From NCBI RefSeq assembly GCF_016031635.1, contig NZ_JACEGD010000007.1, positions 124,001 to 188,000 of the forward strand: DNA of 64,000 nt. The letters run 5' to 3'. Position 1 is the stretch's first letter. Every line of letters starts with the position of its first letter. Origin of the DNA: Bradyrhizobium diversitatis (GTDB taxonomy: Bacteria; Pseudomonadota; Alphaproteobacteria; Rhizobiales; Xanthobacteraceae). The position numbers and the translations under genes are program-made. The notes under the pieces are model-generated. The model ran no database searches. It was not told the DNA's origin and saw nothing but the letters and a program-made list of their open reading frames with translations. Shown here in pieces: positions 36,109 through 44,595 of this stretch.

Positions 36109-37939
36109 GTAGCGCCTCACGAGGCCGCGCGCCCCAAATATCGTACTGCGTCGTTGCGCGGAGCTTGTTGAGGGCGGAGCGTCGTTCAATCGCCTTCACC
36201 GGTGGGCTTCGCGTCTTTGCAATGCGAGCGCTCGAGCGTTGCGGCATGCAGTTCCCGAGTTGGTTAAGCTCTCCCGAAACGCGCTCGGAAGGGATAGGCG
36301 CCTCGAAGCAGCGACGGGTCGAGAAGGCCGCGGACGTGTATCGACGGCTTAAGCGCGCGGGCACATCGCAACTGCCGTGTGGACACCTCCGTGATGTGGC
36401 TTCCGGGCCCGCGCTGACGAGGAGGACGGTGCGGCGTCCTATTCGGCGCCAGGTGGTCTCGTTGCGGTTGAGCTCGTCGCGGCCCGCGGCGCCGGCTATC
36501 ACGAACAGGGACGGCGGCCGCTATCGCGCTGTCGGCGAGCACCTCGCTCTCTTGAGCACGACTGACCTCTAAGGCATTGCGGCTGCGTAATGGCAGGCGC
36601 CATAGCGGTGGCGGAGCCTCGATCTTCATATTTGAGTCTCGGCAGCCCGGATCCACGGTAGAGCGAAGCGCTTCCGCTCTTCTTGTTCGATGCTGGCGAA
36701 GACGCGCTCGGTGAGCCAGACGAGATGGCCGCTGCCGAAGACGAGCGCCTCGCGCAAGAACCGCACGGCAAGTCAAGCGCCAATGGTCGAGAGTCTCAGC
36801 TTGTCGCGACCCGTGTTCCCTCAACTCCGCCGCTGATCCCACTGCGATCGAAATGTGCGGTCTAGAGTGTTCGGAAAGACGCCATCGCGCCGGAGCTGGA
36901 GCTCGGACGCGGACCCGCGCGCGGTCGCAACTTTGCTTCATCGAGACGAAACGGGGCATGCGAGACTCCGGAACTTCCGAGCTGGCCTGAGAACAGCAAT
37001 TGTCGTACCAATTCCCGGCAGTCATGAATTCACTTCTAAACCGGTCTGTTGAGCCACTCCTCGCCGTTCGCCGGGTCAGGGGACCGAAGCAAACCTGACA
37101 TTCGTCCGAACGCGACACTGCGCTTTGCTACAGCCGCGACCCTTGGCGATGAAGGTTAGTAAAAATGCTGGCAGCAACGAGAGACGTACCGGTCTGCGGC
37201 ACAAGACAGGCGCGCAAGGGGTGCCCCTGTAATCCCATGCGCGGCGCAGCCTATGGTCGAGAGCTGCTGAACCCGGCCGACCGCCAGAGGGGGGTGCCTA
37301 TTTCAGTTCCAGCCAACAACCATCGAACATGCCGGTCCGGCACCAATGCTCTGCGTTGCGATCAGCGATCGCGCTCTCCCTCGATGGCACAGCATACGCG
37401 GCCGCTGGCTGGTCGACTTGCGGATCGTCGGCCAGCTCGCCCTAACGGGATGCTGGACCACACACGCGGCTGAATGGCCGTCGCCTTCAATATCTGTGCG
37501 ACAGATGCTCATCGCTCGAGGAACGCGCTGCCGCCGATCTGCACGGTTGCGGATAATCTGGCGCCACGCGCTGGCTATCGACGATTGGAATAAGCGAGAG
37601 GGCAACACGTCATTTCCATTGCCGGAGACGGCACTACTCCTCGATTGGGCTTTTCAAGGCGCGATCGTGTCAGACGGTGGACCGAACGTGGCACATGGTT
37701 GTTGCCAACAGCCTCCGTCGCGTTGCACCAGACACAGAACGTGTGACGACGGGATTGTGGCGCGCAGCATCCACTCGTTCTGGAGCGCTACGTCGCGCCA
37801 AAGGGAATGCGCCTCAACCCGAATGCGCGACCCGCGAACAACACCCTCGGCGCCGTTTACATCCGACGTACGCCGAGGGCTTTTTGCGTGCACGGACAAT
37901 GACTCCGCTCGCAAACTCACATCAACTCTTTTAGCCCAT
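36109..37939. other. Long stretch without a supported gene
   Basis: About 1.8 kb. Long frames exist on both strands (for example 36264-37118 minus, 37346-38140 plus), but they are Arg/Ser/Cys-rich with no domains and look like shadows of decayed DNA. A rho-independent terminator (37844-37885, plus strand) implies some transcript from the left, possibly an unannotated RNA. Confidence 0.45.
37844..37885 (+). terminator. Rho-independent terminator-like hairpin
   Basis: CCCTCGGCG pairs with CGCCGAGGG around an 18-nt loop and is followed by CTTTTT. No gene ends just before it on the plus strand, so the transcript it stops is unknown. Confidence 0.6.
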
Positions 37940-38170
37940 TCATTGCAACTCACCGGTACGAGGACCGACGAATTCCAGAATCGATTCTGCTTCCCGAACC
38001 TCGTGTGCGAGGCGCTTGAAGATTCGAATGGCAGACGCCGGCGTAATGAGGAGTCCTACTCTCTCGCAGGCGAGTTCGAAATGATGCGCAACCTGATGGT
38101 TAGTAGGGGCAACCCGACTCTGCAGGGCGCATCTGGTTAGTGAGGCGAGCATGTGCTCGACGACATCCAT
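37940..38170 (-). CDS. Small helical protein of unknown function (76 aa)
   Basis: The frame reads MDVVEHMLASLTRCALQSRVAPTN followed by HHFELACERVGLLITPASAI and FKRLAHEVREAESILEFVGPR: an ordinary amino-acid mix with regular helices. A GGCGGA sits just before the ATG at 38170; a GTG fifteen bases earlier with a purine-rich stretch is an alternative start. Family not recognised. Confidence 0.45.
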   Translation of the reverse strand: MDVVEHMLASLTRCALQSRVAPTNHQVAHHFELACERVGLLITPASAIRIFKRLAHEVREAESILEFVGPRTGELQ

Positions 38171-38808
38171 TTCCGCCTGGATCACCCCTCTTCCCTCTTT
38201 CAGCTGTTGGCCCCGCCCGCAAACGTCATCTCGCGAATTGACGGCCAAGTTATGACCGACACACCAGCGAACCGTGTGCGGCGAGGCCCGCCTCGCGACG
38301 GCCCTAGCATGATGTGCGATCATGGTACAATCCGCGATGACTTACGTCGACGCTCATGCTGCACACTTGGCTGCGCGATGCAGCTCAACTGCCAAGCTGT
38401 CGAAACTTCCAATATCTCTGACTCGACCGTGGCACAGCGCACATCCCCTCTTTCGGGTAAGCTGGTCCTGCCGCTGATCCACTTTTTTCTGGCACTCGCG
38501 AGACCCGCTCTCGTTCGCCTCCGATATCTTGCATCCGCTCCGTTGCAAGCAAGCGGAAGACGCCGAACGTGCTTGGCGTTCGGAGTTCAAACCTGACGCA
38601 ACGTCAAGATCGACGGCGAGGGTCGCAGTCCGGATTCTCTGAGCTGTTAGATGACCGTGAACCTGACGTAGAGCGTCGCCACGTCAGACATCGTTCGCAA
38701 AACTTTGCAAAACTTCGACTGCCTCTTCTTTCTGCCATGTTCACGTCCAAAGCAAAGATCGTCGATCGCGCCTCGCGGTTGGCGTAGCGCATGTCTTAAG
38801 GGAATTCG
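38171..38808. other. Upstream region of the ParA-like pair
   Basis: No gene. It holds a degenerate MerR-type site in minus orientation (38578-38605, CGTCAGGTTTGAA half conserved) and another half-site near 38660. No promoter for the ParA-like pair is obvious. Confidence 0.4.
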
Positions 38809-39558
38809 ATGGCGAAGCCGGTTGTGATTGTGGTTGGGGCGGACAAGGGTGGGGTCGGCAAGACGACCGTATGTCGGACGCTTCTGGATTATTTCAGCGT
38901 GAACAAGGTGCAGACCCGCGCCTTTGACACAGAGTCACCGCGAGGTACGCTGAAGCGCTTCCATTCCAACATCACTGAGATCGTCGATATGACGACGACG
39001 GCGGACCAGATGAGGATCTTCGACACCTTGAACTCAGGGCTGTCGGTCACCGTGATCGACGTCCGCGCAGGCTTGCTATCGGTCGCTCTGAACTCATTGC
39101 GCGACATCGGGTTCCTGGACTCAGTAAAGTCCGGGCAGATCACCTTTGCCGTCTTCCATATCCTTGGCCCTTCGATCGCTTCTCTGGATGAGATCGCCGA
39201 AACAGCCAATTTCATGAACGGCGCGAAGTATTTCCTGGTCAAGAATTTCATCAACGATACCCAGTTCTTTCAGTGGGATCAGTCGACTTACGATTCGTAT
39301 TTTCACCGCATCAAGGGCGCCACCGAACTGACGATCCCGAAACTCAACGAGATGGCCTATGAGCAGGTCGAGGTCGCTTCCGTTTCGTTCGTCAATTTCG
39401 TCGCAAACAAGGGGCCGCTCGATGAGATCGCGAACTACTCCTTTGTGCTGCGGGGCTACGTCCGGCACTGGCTGGCCAATGTCTGGTCCGAGTATGACCG
39501 CATCGACTTGACCGATCTGACTGGCACCACAGCAGTACCCCGCAGCAGTGAAACGTAG
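38809..39558 (+). CDS. ParA/MinD-like P-loop ATPase 1
   Basis: A 249-residue P-loop ATPase with the deviant Walker A of the ParA/MinD class (GADKGGVGKTTVCRTLL), AFDTESPRGTLKRF after it and VTVIDVRAG as Walker B. ParA proteins move DNA or protein cargo, usually with a ParB-type partner; none is present here. It is followed after 41 bp by a second, related ATPase gene, so the two probably work as a pair. The C-terminal half (from about 130) is unlike standard ParA and I do not recognise it. The start at 38809 follows a purine-rich AAGGGAA. Confidence 0.8.
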   Translation: MAKPVVIVVGADKGGVGKTTVCRTLLDYFSVNKVQTRAFDTESPRGTLKRFHSNITEIVDMTTTADQMRIFDTLNSGLSVTVIDVRAGLLSVALNSLRDIGFLDSVKSGQITFAVFHILGPSIASLDEIAETANFMNGAKYFLVKNFINDTQFFQWDQSTYDSYFHRIKGATELTIPKLNEMAYEQVEVASVSFVNFVANKGPLDEIANYSFVLRGYVRHWLANVWSEYDRIDLTDLTGTTAVPRSSET

Positions 39559-39599
39559 TCCTTTTGGTATGCACCTTGGGGAATATACGAACCCGTGTG

Positions 39600-40295
39600 A
39601 TGCCGCTGGAGATGCCACCTACGCCGGTCTACATCATCTGCTCTCCCGGCCTGCAGGTCGGCAAGACTCTGATCGCGCGGCTCTTGAGCGAGTTCTTGCT
39701 GCTCAAGAACGGATCCGTGCTCTCCTTCGATATCAATTTGAGGGAGCCGTCGCTGGTCGATTACCTGCCCAAAATTACCGAGACGGCAGATGTGACCGAC
39801 ACCTGGGGCAAGATGCAGTTGATGGACCGGCTCATCCTCGACGACGGGATCGCGAAGGTGATTGATCTCGGTTTCCACGCATTCGACGAGTTCTTCAAAA
39901 TGTGCATCGAGATTGAGTTCGTGAGGGAGGCGGTACGCAACCAGGTCGCACCAATCATCCTATTTGTCGGGAGCGCCGATCGCGTCTCCTCGCGAAGCTA
40001 TGAGGTATTGCGGCACCAGATCCGGGCACCTGCGCTGATCACGGTCCATAATCAGTTCGTGCTGCGCGGCGAATTGCCCGAAGCAATGGACCGCGGTCCT
40101 GTGCTGCGCATCTTCGCACTGCCCCAATTTTTGAAAACCTATATCGATCGCCTGACGTTTTCCTTTACGGGGTATTTGCGCCACGAGAAGGATTCGACCA
40201 CGGAGCTGCACCAATGGATTTGGCGAAACTACACCCTGTTCCGCGACATCGAGTTGAGCCTCATGCGGAGCGCTCGTCTCGGGGCAAGGCGATGA
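39600..40295 (+). CDS. ParA-like P-loop ATPase 2
   Basis: A 231-residue protein related to the preceding gene. The P-loop is VYIICSPGLQVGKTLIARLL (a normal GKT but without the second Lys of ParA), with DINLREPSLVDYLPK in place of the cargo-switch segment, KVIDLGFHAF and a shared C-terminal pattern (SFTGYLRHEK compared with VLRGYVRHWL). The loss of the signature Lys suggests it is a non-standard or regulatory partner. ATG 39600 is preferred; the frame opens 12 residues earlier. Tandem duplication of one ancestor is likely. Confidence 0.7.
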   Translation: MPLEMPPTPVYIICSPGLQVGKTLIARLLSEFLLLKNGSVLSFDINLREPSLVDYLPKITETADVTDTWGKMQLMDRLILDDGIAKVIDLGFHAFDEFFKMCIEIEFVREAVRNQVAPIILFVGSADRVSSRSYEVLRHQIRAPALITVHNQFVLRGELPEAMDRGPVLRIFALPQFLKTYIDRLTFSFTGYLRHEKDSTTELHQWIWRNYTLFRDIELSLMRSARLGARR

Positions 40296-40412
40296 GTCGG
40301 TGACCCGCATGGTCTGCGATCTCACTCCACCTTGAAACACCCCCGAGACGTGGAGCGATGAGCTCCAGCGTCCGAGTGGATGGGGCCGGGTGCCAACCGC
40401 GTACACTGCCGA

Positions 40413-40832
40413 TCACGATCGTGCTCTCATTCTTGCCAACAGCGACGCCGCATCGGACGGTCCGAGGCCGACGACGCCTATGAAGGATGCCGGTGGCCTT
40501 GGAATGCTCTCCCGAATGGGCTTCCAAAGGTGCAGGCAGTACCTGCTGTTGTTCACGTATTGCGAGTATGGCGGGTGCAGCTGCATCACGCATTCCTCTT
40601 CATCCCAAAACAGGTCCTTGACGAAGCACATCTCTTCCCAGTTCGGACAACGCCGCGGCGTCGAGACGGAGACGTGCTCCCATCCCGGGCGGACCAATGC
40701 TGCGATTTGCAGCTTACAGCCGCAAGGTCCTTGAACAAAAAAGAGACCACAAGGACCTGACCCTGGCGCGCTGGCGAACTGCCCATGCTGTACGCGGCCG
40801 GCCTCCAGCCTATCTATTATCTGCGCTCTCAC
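40413..40832 (-). CDS. DUF7694-like protein, phage-related type
   Basis: A 139-residue frame with GWEHVSVSTPRRCPNWEEM, CFVKDLFWDEEECVMQLHPP and YVNNSRYCLHLWKP. This pattern (RCPxWxEMxxVKDLFW then HPPxSxYVN and CLHLW) is one I associate with a small family carried on phages and mobile elements, function unknown. No other phage genes adjoin it, so it may be a left-over of an integrated element. The domain assignment is from memory and should be treated with care. Confidence 0.6.
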   Translation of the reverse strand: MRAQIIDRLEAGRVQHGQFASAPGSGPCGLFFVQGPCGCKLQIAALVRPGWEHVSVSTPRRCPNWEEMCFVKDLFWDEEECVMQLHPPYSQYVNNSRYCLHLWKPIRESIPRPPASFIGVVGLGPSDAASLLARMRARS

Positions 40833-41765
40833 GCGTCCTCCTTGGCCTTGCTAACTGCTTTGAAGTCGGCGCACACGAAATTGTCCGCCGGTGCTTCATC
40901 GGCTCTACCCGATGCGACCGCACATAAGTCAGCCTGAAACAATCCCAATACGTCATCTATGTGGCCGCAGCCGTTGAGTTTGCCAAGTCAGTCAAGCTAG
41001 CGCTTGCATTCGTCGCTGCATCATCCTCACTCGAATGATCAGTCTGTGGGAAAGTGGCGTTCGGCGACGCGTTCCGAAAGAGGCTGGACAGCTGCGGATT
41101 TGAATATCTCCGCCGGGACGCGTGGAGCAACAACCGACTCGTGGGCTGCGAACGCGTTAATCCAAATGTGGTGGACTCCAAACAGCGGGATTCCAGCAAC
41201 CTCAATATTGGCTCAAACGAGCTTGGTTGACGCAAACGACGGGAAACGACAGCCCGCGCACCGCTGAGCATTCACGTCCGGTTCGTGACGAAGATGTCGG
41301 AAACCGGACCATAAGCGCGACACCATTTGCTGCGGCGACGCAAGATCCTGGGCTTTCTCGCGTCAACGAACGCCCACAGCACCGCTTCCTGCGGCACGCC
41401 GATTGCTGAGTGGAACATGCGGCAGCGGAAGCTTGCGCACAGCCCACCAACGCGGGATCACCCGATGACACGTGCTCGACCCCCGCCGATCAACACGCGG
41501 ACGACTCGCGGCTTGGCAATTGTCCGAGATGCACTTGACGGTCGTCGCAATCACGATCGAACCGATACCTGCCTCGGGCGATCCGAGACCGGCCAAGGCT
41601 CGGCCTGGCTTAACGTCCCAATCGGCTGCCGATGAGGCTGGCCGCGCGCTGGGCATTCCGGTCATCAATTTGCGAGCAAGGGGCAGGTTCTCCCGATCAT
41701 GTTGACATTCGATTTCGCACGGATCCGACGCTCGCCTCGATCCACCATGGCATAGATGAGTACTG
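40833..41765. other. Intergenic stretch, nothing recognised
   Basis: About 930 bp of short frames with no ribosome sites or families. Confidence 0.4.
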
Positions 41766-41939
41766 ATGATGCACTGGCGCGAACCAAGACGACCTCCGAT
41801 CAACGCGCAGGAGGCCATGCGAGCAGCGCGTTGTGATCTTCCCCTGAGGTCGGTCACGCCACAAGCTTTGTCGCTTGCTGCCATCTTTCTGGCCGCGGTT
41901 CTCTGGGCGAGCATCTGCTGGCTCGCCGGAGCTCCTTGA
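41766..41939 (+). CDS. Small membrane protein, MMHWR family copy 2 (57 aa)
   Basis: Begins MMHWREPRRPPINAQEAMR and ends in one membrane segment (LSLAAIFLAAVLWASICWLAGAP). It shares its start, size and plan with the gene at 19331. Its TGA overlaps the ATG of the next micro-frame (TGATG at 41937-41941), a geometry seen in translationally coupled genes. Confidence 0.55.
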   Translation: MMHWREPRRPPINAQEAMRAARCDLPLRSVTPQALSLAAIFLAAVLWASICWLAGAP

Positions 41940-42034
41940 TGGGCGACTTCAACCGGCTGCAGGCGCGTGCTGCGCTCAATGCGCCGACAACGCGGCGCGC
42001 CGCGCTCGCCCGCGCCAAGGTCAGATACAAATGA
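41939..42034 (+). CDS. Micro-protein of 31 residues, highly basic
   Basis: MGDFNRLQARAALNAPTTRR followed by an Arg/Ala/Lys tail ending KVRYK. It overlaps the previous stop (TGATG) and its own stop overlaps the next start (ATGA at 42031-42034). A 31-codon frame is short, but the unbroken chain of overlaps suggests a coupled micro-operon. Confidence 0.35.
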   Translation: MGDFNRLQARAALNAPTTRRAALARAKVRYK

Positions 42035-42159
42035 TTTGGGCCATCGCGTTTTCGGTGAGCTTGTGGGCTATGCTCATCGCCTACTGGGCTGACGCTCCGG
42101 AGGCGTTCATCGCTGCGTGTCTTGCCGCAGCGGTAAGCCTGTGCCGGCTCTTGGATTAG
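42031..42159 (+). CDS. Micro membrane protein of 42 residues
   Basis: MIWAIAFSVSLWAMLIAYWA followed by a short acidic turn (DAPEAFI) and a second hydrophobic stretch ending SLCRLLD, i.e. a hairpin of one or two membrane segments. Third member of the overlapping series starting at 41766. Function unknown. Confidence 0.4.
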   Translation: MIWAIAFSVSLWAMLIAYWADAPEAFIAACLAAAVSLCRLLD

Positions 42160-42426
42160 CCAAGTACCCGGAGAACGACGCAAATCCGCCGACGAGAGTT
42201 GCGCACGAATCTCCTTCGGAACCCCGATCGTCGATGGGCGCCTCACCGCGTCAGGTCGTTCGCATTGATCTTCGATCCGTGATCACAACTCCCATCTTGA
42301 GACACTCAGCCGCGCTCTTGGAAGTAAGATCGGGAGCTGCGGCGTTGCTCGGCTCGAGCTGCGCCATGGTCGCCGGAGTGATGTCGGCGGTTGATGGATG
42401 GATGAAAACGATCGCACTGCCTCAAC

Positions 42427-42529
42427 AAAAAAAGCCCGACGCCCTCGGGGCAGGCTGGAGGTGCGTCGGGCCCAACCTGGCGAGGTTGGGGACATCGACG
42501 TGGCGCTGGGGGAGCCCATGTCCATGCCC
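42427..42529 (-). ncRNA. Candidate RpoN-dependent small RNA, unit 2 (about 103 nt)
   Basis: Starting 12 nt after the -12 element (42542-42556), the predicted RNA holds a GGACAT/ATGTCC stem and a perfect 8-bp hairpin (CCCAACCT-CGCC-AGGTTGGG, 42471-42490). It ends in a terminator: GCCCGACGC pairs with GCGTCGGGC around a loop, followed by seven T's (to 42427). No convincing protein is encoded. It has the same order of parts as unit 1, and the terminator stem of nine bases is identical. Confidence 0.55.
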
Positions 42530-42541
42530 ACGATGATTGCT

Positions 42542-42556
42542 GCAAATGATGTGCCG
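42542..42556 (-). promoter_or_regulatory. RpoN (-24/-12) promoter of sRNA unit 2
   Basis: Minus strand CGGCACATCATTTGC fits TGGCACRNNNNTTGC apart from the first base. An upstream TGT-N10-ACG (42665-42680) is one base away from a NifA site. Confidence 0.6.
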
Positions 42557-42775
42557 CGGCGATTGGCCGAGAGATTTTCGCGAGGATCATTGAATGTGTT
42601 GCCGCGAGCTGTGGCCGGTACTGCTGCGTGAGGGGCCATCCACAATTTCTCGCGTATCCGACAATGTCCCAAATCCTACGAAGCCAACATGACGTGTGTC
42701 GTTGTTCAACACGGGCCAAGGATATCATATGCTGGTCGATACGGCTCATTGTGCGTCGCTCGGCTGCGCAGCACG

Positions 42776-42851
42776 AAAAGCCCGACGCGCCTTCCCGGGT
42801 CAAAAGGCGCGTCGGGCCGGCGAGGAATAGGCACTGGAGAGCCTATCCCTC
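42776..42851 (-). ncRNA. Candidate RpoN-dependent small RNA, unit 1 (about 76 nt)
   Basis: Counting 12 nt from the -12 element puts the start at 42851, which is exactly the first base of an 11-bp hairpin (GAGGGATAGGC with GCCTATTCCTC, one G-U pair, 8-nt loop). Four bases later comes a 14-bp perfect stem (GCCCGACGCGCCTT with AAGGCGCGTCGGGC, 10-nt loop) followed by TTTT. So the whole predicted RNA is two hairpins, with no room for a protein. Confidence 0.6.
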
Positions 42852-42862
42852 AAGGGGCTTCC

Positions 42863-42877
42863 GCAAAACACGTGCCA
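42863..42877 (-). promoter_or_regulatory. RpoN (-24/-12) promoter of sRNA unit 1
   Basis: Minus strand TGGCACGTGTTTTGC is a perfect match to TGGCACGNNNNTTGC. A CGT-N10-ACA (plus strand, 42931-42946) about 55-70 bp upstream is one base away from a NifA site (TGT-N10-ACA). Confidence 0.7.
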
Positions 42878-43198
42878 CCCTGAAGACTGCACGATAATCC
42901 GTCGTGCGTATGAATTGGCGGGACGACGCGCGTGCTCACTTCCACATACGCGATCCGACCCGACTGTCAAGTTCGATGCCGCTCCTGGGCGCTAGCACGC
43001 ATGATCGGCGCATCGCTAGATCCCCTTAAAGGATTCAATCGAGCCGGTGAGATATGCTCGCCATTTCCGAGGTCGACGGCAACATGGGTTATGCGCGTGG
43101 GGTGTCAGCGGTGCGAGCGCATGGGCCCACGGTCACTTCAAATGCTGCGGGCCAGGGTCGAGAGAGATCTTCGCGGAACGCCGCCAGATTGACGCTGC
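42878..43198. other. Region upstream of sRNA unit 1
   Basis: 320 bp between the RpoN promoter and a broken small gene. Nothing else seen than the NifA-like half-site noted with the promoter. Confidence 0.4.
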
Positions 43199-43390
43199 TC
43201 ATTGCTCCTCATCGACATCTCTTAATCTTTCGCGCTCGTCGGCCCACCGTTCCAGCCTCTAATATTCCTCGGCGATTTTAAGCAGCTTGGCTTTTGACTG
43301 TTGACATTCGAACGACTCCGCCTTGGCAAGCGTCGCTTGAGCTCGCTGCCGCCAGTGTCTTGGACCGACCGATGGGCCTTTGCGTTTCAT
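43199..43390 (-). pseudogene. Small Bradyrhizobium-type protein interrupted by a TAG stop
   Basis: From ATG 43390 the frame reads MKRKGPSVGPRHWRQRAQAT then AKLLKIAEEY and stops at TAG (43259-43261); it continues in the same frame as RLERWADERERLRDVDEEQ to TGA at 43199. Short proteins with HWRxRAxExRxLA...IAxxYxxLAxRAxER are frequent in Bradyrhizobium, so the stop appears to cut a normal 63-codon gene after 43 residues. It may still make the short form. Confidence 0.55.
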
Positions 43391-43971
43391 GGAAATGGAT
43401 ATGCAACCGCTAGACCAGGTGAAGCGGCGTCCGACATCCGTGGTGATACGTAGGAACTTCTCGGGCGTAGGTCACAATCCTGCAATATGGGAAGCGGCGC
43501 CATTTTCGGTCAGCGCGGACGTTATTGATGTCACGAAGATCGTTGGCGGAAATGCCTGAGAGGCAAAACTAGCGCATGTCCCGGTTGTCTGAACGGACTC
43601 TCCGCGCTGACACGTGAAGAGTCGTCCGCGGTTGGGCTGCCGTGCAGACTGCCATTGGTGATGACTTCTGCGCAGCGAATTGTCCGCCGAACGGCGTGAG
43701 CCCGAACACACTCGCACGACTTCAAGGGGGCTTGAATCGTACGTGGCGTCAGATTGTACGGTTTTCGGACCAGGGGGCGGACCTTTCGCCGTCCTCGATC
43801 TCTTCCCGCGCAGTCACAAGGGTCGCACATGTTTTGCAGTTTTGGGGTCACCGCGCACGCGCTGCGGACGGCGGCGTTCCGTCGGTCCCTGGGTCGCTCA
43901 CCTCCACGGCAGTCGATCTGTCCCTTCGTGCTCGTGACCTCGGGTCTGATCGGGCGTCCGTCAGCTACAGC
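43391..43971. other. Upstream region of the BTLCP gene with promoter C
   Basis: Contains MerR-type promoter C. A plus-strand frame runs through it into the protease gene, but it translates the promoter motif itself and is unlikely to be used. Confidence 0.45.
43732..43762 (+). promoter_or_regulatory. MerR-type promoter C
   Basis: TTGAAT and TACGGT are separated by a 19-bp spacer with ACGTGGCGT, preceded by GGGC as in several other copies. It lies 210 bp upstream of the protease gene at 43972. Confidence 0.7.
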
Positions 43972-44595
43972 ATGCGCAGGACGTTAATGCTGGCTGCAGG
44001 CGCAGTCGCCACAATCGCCTCTCAAACGATGACGACCGCTCGATCGGCCGATGGAAAATTGTCGGGTATGCCGACGATCGCGGTGTCGGCGTCTCCGCAC
44101 CTCAAACTCGACGGTCCGGCGCTCGCTCCCATGGCATACACAATGTTTTGCCTGCGCTATCAGGATGACTGCCGCGTCCGCCTCCTGTTTCGCGGCGGTC
44201 CGATCCGCCTGACCGAGGCACGGTGGGCAGATCTGAAAGAAGCCAACCAGAGCGTGAACAGGGCCATTATCCCGGAAGCCAGTGAACCCGGTCCGCCGGT
44301 GGAAGCCTGGCTCATCGATCCGGAGCGCGGCGACTGCAACGACTACGCTGTCAGCAAGCGCCACAAGCTTCTACAGCGGGGATGGCCGTCGCGAACCCTA
44401 CTGCTCGGCGAGGTCGTGACCGCTTCGGGCCAACATCATCTGGTTCTGGTGGTAAGGACTAAGAGCGGCGACCTTGTGCTGGACAATTTAACTCCGCAGA
44501 TCCGATCGTGGTCGCGCGCTCCCTATCACTGGGTTCGACTTCAGTCGCCAGACAATCCGCGATATTGGCGTACTGTCGCACAGCGCGGCGAGTAG
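43972..44595 (+). CDS. Bacterial transglutaminase-like cysteine protease (BTLCP)
   Basis: A 207-residue BTLCP (DUF920/C93-like) protein with an export signal (MRRTLMLAAGAVATIASQT). The catalytic triad appears intact: Cys in RGDCNDYAVSKRHKLLQRGWP, His in GQHHLVLVVRTKSGD and Asp in LVLDNLTPQIRSW. Family members are periplasmic cysteine peptidases that often process adhesin or surface proteins (LapG is the best-known relative). The ATG at 43972 begins the signal; a longer frame extends to 43642 across promoter C. It stands alone, 210 bp after that promoter, so MerR control is likely. Confidence 0.9.
   Translation: MRRTLMLAAGAVATIASQTMTTARSADGKLSGMPTIAVSASPHLKLDGPALAPMAYTMFCLRYQDDCRVRLLFRGGPIRLTEARWADLKEANQSVNRAIIPEASEPGPPVEAWLIDPERGDCNDYAVSKRHKLLQRGWPSRTLLLGEVVTASGQHHLVLVVRTKSGDLVLDNLTPQIRSWSRAPYHWVRLQSPDNPRYWRTVAQRGE

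Noticed and set aside
36264..37118. Minus-strand open frame of 284 codons
   Set aside because: Arg/Ser/Pro-rich throughout, no domain, other frames equally open; looks like GC-rich shadow coding.
37688..37710. TGGCACATGGTTGTTGCC, RpoN-like and upstream of the 37844 terminator
   Set aside because: The spacing between the two boxes is two bases too long.
37346..38140. Plus-strand open frame of 264 codons
   Set aside because: No recognisable domain, unusual Cys/Arg/His content, overlaps the terminator at 37844 and a more plausible minus-strand small gene.
38640..38690. Second CCTGACGT string near the weak MerR-type site
   Set aside because: Only a half-site; no -35 or second half at the required distance.
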